Shown here: positions 16,481-21,000 of the stretch, one piece after another
Numbering within the stretch: position 1 is the stretch's first letter
Layout of the letters: every line of letters starts with the position of its first letter
NCBI GenBank assembly: GCA_009746045.1
Contig: RPFO01000579.1
Coordinates: 893,660-914,659 of the forward strand
Length of the DNA: 21,000 nucleotides
Direction: 5' to 3'
Origin: Mesostigma viride
Lineage: Eukaryota > Streptophyta > Mesostigmatophyceae > Mesostigmatales > Mesostigmataceae
Translations under genes and position numbers: made by a program
The notes under the pieces: model-generated
Told to the model about the DNA's origin: nothing
What the model saw: the letters and a program-made list of their open reading frames with translations, nothing else
Database searches by the model: none

Positions 16481-16599
16481 CGGTTGGAGTTTCGCGGGGA
16501 AACCCAAGTTCCCGAGTAATTCACCAATGACGCGCTTCGAACACTTGCCCGCTAAAACCTAAGCAGCCGCTCCGGCTGGCCACTTAAACGAAACTTGAT

Positions 16600-16606
16600 G
16601 GAGGAG
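16600..16606 (+). promoter_or_regulatory. Short polypurine tract before the 3' LTR
   Basis: GGAGGAG lies directly against the LTR start and is preceded by GAT. Its position fits the plus-strand primer, though it is short for the class. Confidence 0.5.
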
Positions 16607-17292
16607 TGTTGCGAACCCGACCCTTTGGAACGGGTGCAACAATGGAATAAATTATGTATTTTGGCTTGTTGTCATAGTCCGTAGGACTTTGGGATTCATT
16701 TCGGGACTTAATTTGGGAATTGTCCCTTGGTCAGGACTTTTGTATGGAACTATGATAGTTTGTGTGATTCGGACCGGTTATTTTGGGCCTAGGTTGATGT
16801 ACGAGATCTTCTAGAGCTAGTAGGCCGGTGCAGTCGCGCCGCGCTGCGTACTTTATAGCTGGTTGAGATATTGTACTCATGCGTGGATTCTGTAGCCTGG
16901 CGAGGGTCGATGTCGACCCGAGGATCTTGTGTGGACTGCACGTTTCGGAATTCTCTGGAAGGTCGGCGCCATGTCGGCGCCCCTTGCCAGCTTGGTGGCA
17001 GACCTAGGTGAAATTGGTCCGAGGACGAGAGTCTCGTCCTCTTGGTTCGGAATAAAGTGTGTGTTATCACCTGTCTGAACCTGGGGCATAATTCCAACTG
17101 CATTTGGTGGCTCTATCCTGAATGTGCGTTGTGTAGATTAATGCAATATTAATCATCGTGAGCCGTAGCAGTGTAAATGCCGCAACTGCTCCGTTAATAC
17201 CATTCCCGGAGAGTGGTGAGCGGTTGACCCAGATTTCCATATTAACCACCCTAACATAGGATCTTTCGCACGACCCGGATGGGTTCGTTACA
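16607..17292 (+). mobile_element. 3' LTR (686 bp)
   Basis: Same length and ends as the 5' LTR. The differences I can see are GG for AA at 17107-17108 and C for G at about 17125. It directly abuts GGGTG and then the host coding repeat. Confidence 0.96.
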
Positions 17293-17297
17293 GGGTG

Positions 17298-18430
17298 GCA
17301 GCAAAGGTGGAGCGGGGGAAGCAGGAGGAGGCGGGGGAAGCCAAGCCTGAGGGGGGTTGCGCCGGGGGGAGGCAGCGAAGGTGGAGCAGGTGAAGCAGGA
17401 GGCGGGGAAAGCCAAGGACGAGGAGGGGAGCAGCGCCGGGGGGGAGGCAGCGAAGGTGGAGCGGGGGAAGCAGGAGGAGGCGGGGGAAGCCAAGGACAAG
17501 GAGGGGAGCAGCGCCGGGGGGGAGGCAGCGAAGGTGGAGCAGGTGAAGCAGGAGGAGGGGAAAGCCAAGGCCGAGGAGGGGAGCAGCGCCGGGGGGAGGC
17601 AGCGAAGGTGGAGCGGGGGAAGCAGGAGGAGGCGGGGGAAGCCAAGCCTGAGGGGGGTTGCGCCGGGGGGGAGGCAGCGAAGGTGGAGCAGGTGAAGCAG
17701 GAGGAGGGGAAAGCCAAGGCGGAGGAGGGGAGCAGCGCCGGGGGGAGGCAGCGAAGGTGGAGCGGGGGAAGCAGGAGGAGGCGGGGGAAGCCAAGCCTGA
17801 GGGGGGTTGCGCCGGGGGGGAGGCAGCAAAGGGGAAGCGGGTGAAGCAGGAGGAGGCGGGGAAGGGCAAGGCCGAGGAGGGGAGCAGCGCCGGGGGGGCG
17901 GAAGCAAAGGTGGAGCAGGGGAAACAGGGTCAGGCGGGGCAGGGCAAGGCCGAGGAGGGGAGCAGCGCCGGGGGGGCGGAAGCAAAGGTGGAGCAGGGGA
18001 AACAGGGTCAGGCGGGGAAGGGCAAGGCCGAGGAGGGGAGCAGCGCCGGGGGGGAGGCAGCGAAGGTGGAGTGGGTGAAGCAGGAGGAGGGGGGGAAGCC
18101 AAGGACGAGGAGGGGGTCAAGACCAGAGGGGCGGCAGCAAACAGGAAGCGGGTGAAGCAGGAGGAGGGGGGGGAAGCCAAGCCTGAGGAGGGGGTCAAGA
18201 CCAGAGGGGCGGCAGCAAAGGGGAAGCGGGTGAAGCAGGAGGAGGCGGGGAAGGGCAAGGCCGAGGAGGGGAGCAGCGCCGGGGGGGCGGAAGCAAAGGT
18301 GGAGCAGGGGAAACAGGGTCAGGCGGGGAAGGGCAAGGCCGAGGAGGGGAGCAGCGCCGGGGGGGCGGAAGCAAAGGTGGAGCAGGGGAAACAGGGTCAG
18401 GCGGGGAAGGGCAAGGCCAAGAAGGGGGGG
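17298..18430 (+). repeat. Coding minisatellite, about 15 units of 72-81 bp
   Basis: Each unit encodes about 25 residues of the type SSAGGEAAKVEQGKQEEAG-KAKAEEG. Early units vary between two or three forms (KPEGGCAGG and KDEEGSSAGG), while later units (from about 17890) are nearly identical, as after recent unequal exchange. The 7-G run in each unit is the place of most frame changes. Confidence 0.92.
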
Positions 18431-19594
18431 AAGACAGGAGGGAAGACAGCAAAGGGCAAGCATGGGAAGAAGGTGGAGATAATCGTGGTGTCGAGTGATG
18501 AGGAGGAGGAGGAGGAGGCGGAGCCGAGGAAGGTAGCGACCGATGAGGAGAAGAGCAAGGAAACACGCTGTCGGTTCTGTGTCATGACCGCTAAAGTTTT
18601 TCATAAACACCAGCACGAGCGTCTGTACCCAAACAGACTCACCTTCACCAACTTTGAATCAGGCTGCCATGTGGACGCAGGTATCATGTTTGTCTGGGCG
18701 TTGATCCTCGCGTCCTACTGGGGACGCATGTGGGGGCTGATTTTGATAGTTGGGAGAGCGCGTGGAGAGGCCCACTGCAGTGAACGATGCGAGGTGGGAT
18801 GGCAGCTGATGCAGTGTGTGTGGTACCTAGCCTTTGCCACGCCGGACCATGAGGATTTCTACCAACCCAAGCTGGATGAGGCAAGGGACAAGCTACGAGA
18901 TGCGCTTGCGAGGGTATCCACAGATGTGAAGCCAACGGGAGAGGGCGTCCCAGATGCAACGGTGAGACTGTTGCTTGACCATGTCAGATTGTGCAACATC
19001 AAAGAGGGCAACTGGATGTGCAAGCCCCCCCGCGTCACCGAGGAGCCTTCTTTTTCGCTTCTCGACCTCTCGTATCGCGAAGAAGCTCACCCCACGCCGC
19101 TGTCCGTCACCGACCGCATCAAAAAAGCGTGCCAGTCATCGCTGTGGGCACATCAAGCGCACGCCACGGAAGGTGAGCAGTATCCTGAACCACTGTGCTT
19201 CCACCCGCGCACGTTCGCTGAGATGCCCCCATACCTGGCCTTCTGCAACCTCCACAACTGGAAAATGCTGCCATGCAGGAAGTACAAGGGAGGGGATGTG
19301 CCAGTGACAGTGGAGGGGGTGCAGTTGATGGTGGATGGCAAGATGTGCACAGTCACATTGCGCCTATTTGCGCTCATCCGGTTTTATAGTTACAAACATT
19401 TCACGGCGCTGCTACCCGCTAGTCAATGGGGGGGGGTGAATAACTGGAATGAGCACGACGGGATAGCGGCGAAGGGCAAGAACGGAGAGCCCCTGGCAAG
19501 GGTGCGGCACGTGGGAAACGTGACCACATACCTCGAGCTATGGGGCTACCACATGGTGGCTGCGGGATACCAGGTTGTACCGCCCCACTACTGA
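17298..19594 (+). pseudogene. 3' part of the interrupted host gene: repeat region, SUMO-interaction-like motif, C19-peptidase-like domain
   Basis: From 17298 the frame of the upstream exon continues as AAKVERGKQEEAGEAK. About 15 repeat units follow, with four one-base G-run shortfalls that move the frame. The last uninterrupted frame runs from about 18090 to TGA at 19594. After the repeat come a Lys-rich stretch and VEIIVVSSDEEEEEE (from 18473), which fits an acidic, phosphorylatable SUMO-interaction motif. The C-terminal ~340 residues resemble ubiquitin-specific proteases: Cys box ESGCHVDAGIMFVWAL (Cys at 18665), MPPYLAF, then LRLFALIRF and the His box YKHFTALLP (His at 19397), with NWNEHDG following. 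The Cys-His spacing of 244 residues suits that family. No expression is expected from the interrupted allele unless the LTR drives it. The peptidase call rests on motifs read by eye. Confidence 0.6.
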
Positions 19595-19913
19595 GGTTAT
19601 CCCACGAGACGCCCCACCCACTTTCCACGCAGCCTGCTCTACAGCTGTAGGTGCACCAAGGGCACCTGCACCAGCATGATCTCTCAGAGCTCAAGGGGGG
19701 CCTGGCATGGGGTGGAAGATCAGCATGGCTATACAAAGGCTAGGGCATGGCTTCTCATCAGAGAGTGACTCTCTGCATACGCAGCGCTGGGCTAAATTCT
19801 GATAATGCATCATCCTGATAATGCACACATGTCACCATTGTCTCAGTTAATGCAATATGCAAGACACATTAATTAATTAATAAATTAGGAACATAACTCT
19901 GGGAGTACATGTT

Positions 19914-19914
<1 letters not shown>
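19595..19914. other. Downstream flank of the host gene with repeat pieces
   Basis: No gene. It holds a ~100-bp segment (19645-19746) repeated directly at about 20704-20808, starting TGTAGGTGCACCAAGGGCAC and ending AAAGGCTAGGGCA. It also holds a segment from 19761 (GAGAGTGACTCTCTGCATA) that recurs at 20313. Confidence 0.8.
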
Positions 19915-19988
<74 letters not shown>

Positions 19989-20148
19989 GGTGGTGGTGGT
20001 GGTGGTGGTGGTGGTGGTGGTGGTGGTGGTGGTGGTGGTGGTGGTGGTGGTGGTGGTGGTGGTGGTGGTGGTGGTGGTGGTGGTGGTGGTGGTGGTGGTG
20101 GTGGTGGTGGTGGTGGTGGTGGTGGTGGTGGTGGTGGTGGTGGTGGTG
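19915..20148. repeat. Compound microsatellite (TTG)20(GTG)58
   Basis: 20 TTG units (19915-19974) are followed by 58 GTG units without interruption. Open frames through it (poly-Val, poly-Leu, poly-His) are artefacts of the repeat. Confidence 0.98.
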
Positions 20149-20168
20149 CACTTCATGCACCTGGAGCA

Positions 20169-20702
20169 GGTGTAGTTAACTGACATTACATCCTACCCTC
20201 GCAAGGAAGTAGCCCAGAATGTATTAAAGGCCATATGCACATCTTCAGGGATATGTGCCACATGTACTCCCAATGGAGTCATGTAATGAATTAATTAATG
20301 AGGAACATGACAGAGAGTGACTCTCTGCATAGGAAGCGCAGGGCTACATTCTTCATGCATCATCCTTGCCAGCATGACATGTCCCAACTGTTGTATTGTG
20401 GTCCGCACACATGTCACCATTGTCTCAGTTAATGCAATATGCAAGACAGATTAATGAATGAACATTACTCTGTTGCCATGCAGGGAGTACATGTAGCACA
20501 TATCCCTGACAAGGGCCATATGGCTTCCAATGCAGGTCTACCTAGAGATAGCCACGCGGCCTTTGCGTCTTTCCTCTCAGACAACTACCCTAGTCCTTCC
20601 ACGGCGTTGGATCGCCATGCGTCCAGGCATAGCTGTCTCACTTCATATGGCTTTTAATACATTATTGGCTACTTCCTGCAAGGGTAGGATGTAAACTACA
20701 CC
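20169..20702. repeat. Imperfect inverted repeat with a 127-nt insertion in one arm
   Basis: The left arm 20169-20271 pairs with the right arm 20483-20702. Matching parts include GGGAGTACATGT, GCACATATCCCTGA, TTTAATACATT, GGCTACTTCC and AGGGTAGGATGTAA. The right arm carries an extra 127 nt flanked by CATATGGCTT (20517-20526 and 20644-20653). The layout suggests a decayed foldback or MITE-like element. Confidence 0.65.
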
Positions 20703-20703
20703 T

Positions 20704-20808
20704 CCTGTAGGTGCACCAAGGGCACCTGCACCAGCATGATCTCTCAGAGCTCAAGGAGGGCCTGGCATGGGCTGGAAGATCAGCATGGCTATACAAAGGC
20801 TAGGGCAC
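20704..20808. repeat. Second copy of the ~100-bp direct repeat
   Basis: Nearly identical to 19645-19746, in the same orientation. It holds a small hairpin, AGGTGC...GCACCT, at its start. The two copies bracket the microsatellite and the inverted repeat. Confidence 0.85.
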
Positions 20809-21000
20809 AGGCATGAGCATGAGACAGTGACCGTAGTTGGGGTTGTATTCATCTCACCCTCACGACCTGTGTGTAATTAAGTGATTATTTATTCATTGAT
20901 TGATGTCTTGGGAAGACGCCTGGACTATAACTTAATTGGGGAATTCAGTGCTGCGTGGTCCCCCAACGGGGACACGAGAATAATCATCCAGATTGATTAA
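20809..21000. other. Unassigned flank
   Basis: AT-richer sequence with no gene or repeat that I can support. Confidence 0.4.

Larger units (their letters stand above)
15824..16592. repeat. Segment with ~29-bp inverted terminal repeats, possible nested non-autonomous element
   Basis: The left end 15824-15852 and the reverse complement of the right end 16564-16592 share AAGTGGCC-C/A-GCCGGAGCGGCTG and flanking TTCGTT, with about two mismatches. The ~710 bp between are more AT-rich than the ORFs and made of tandem repeats. No clear target duplication is visible at the ends. It could be a MITE-like insertion inside the retroelement or a large stem of the element itself. Confidence 0.5.
4950..17292 (+). 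mobile_element. Complete Ty3/Gypsy chromovirus LTR retrotransposon (12.3 kb)
   Basis: Two 686-bp LTRs with TG...CA ends bracket primer site, leader, small hybrid-binding-domain ORF, gag, protease, reverse transcriptase, RNase H, integrase, chromodomain, an extra 3' ORF, repeats and a short purine tract. The domain order, with integrase after RNase H and a C-terminal chromodomain, defines a chromovirus. The flanking 5-mers are GGGCG (4945-4949) and GGGTG (17293-17297), a target duplication with one C/T difference at a CpG. By eye I find three LTR differences, near 5450-5451 and 5468 against the 3' copy, so the insertion looks recent. Reading frames are nevertheless broken in the small ORF, gag (twice) and RNase H. 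Confidence 0.95.

Noticed and set aside
17067-18616. Long Pro/Ser/Leu-rich minus-strand open frames opposite the host repeat
   Set aside because: They are antisense shadows of a GC-rich coding minisatellite. The plus strand carries the spliced upstream exons and the peptidase-like domain.
19909-20186. Poly-Val, poly-Leu, poly-His and poly-Thr open frames
   Set aside because: They are simple translations of the TTG/GTG microsatellite.
20439-20657. 72-codon plus-strand frame in the downstream repeats
   Set aside because: It crosses the border of an inverted repeat and its insert and has no domain or splice support.

Overview
This is a eukaryotic window. It holds introns with GT/AG borders, two copies of one LTR retrotransposon family, long microsatellites and nested repeats. 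The lineage cannot be fixed from the sequence. A large, repeat-rich genome such as a green or streptophyte alga is my guess, with low confidence.

Layout. Positions 1-1960 are the 5' end of a minus-strand LTR retrotransposon that runs off the left edge. It shows an LTR (1292-1960), a primer-binding site, a leader, a small ORF with an RNase H1/viroplasmin-type hybrid-binding domain (211-549), and the first nine codons of gag (1-27). From about 2.1 kb to 4.95 kb lie candidate 5' exons of a host gene, with a three-copy ~360-bp satellite in a presumed intron. At 4950-17292 a complete 12.3-kb Ty3/Gypsy chromovirus (plus strand) interrupts this gene. It has 686-bp LTRs that I could tell apart at only three positions. 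In order it carries the hybrid-binding-domain ORF, gag (Gln-rich repeats, CCHC knuckle), protease, reverse transcriptase, RNase H, integrase with a chromodomain, an extra 722-codon ORF of unknown function in the place of env, and a repeat-rich 3' untranslated region. The host gene resumes at 17298: about 15 units of a ~75-bp Gly/Lys/Glu-rich repeat, a SUMO-interaction-like motif, and a C-terminal domain that looks like a C19 (USP-type) cysteine peptidase, ending at 19594. From 19595 to 21000 is a noncoding mosaic of direct and inverted repeats around a (TTG)20(GTG)58 microsatellite.

Main points. (1) Removing the retroelement and one copy of the 5-bp target duplication joins the last upstream exon, in frame, to the first downstream repeat unit, so the flanks were one gene. 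(2) Both retroelement copies carry a separate hybrid-binding-domain ORF ahead of gag, which is unusual for a chromovirus. (3) The complete copy is young by its LTRs but has broken reading frames in the small ORF, gag and RNase H. (4) The host repeat has four one-base shortfalls in G-runs that change frame; these may be real or assembly errors.
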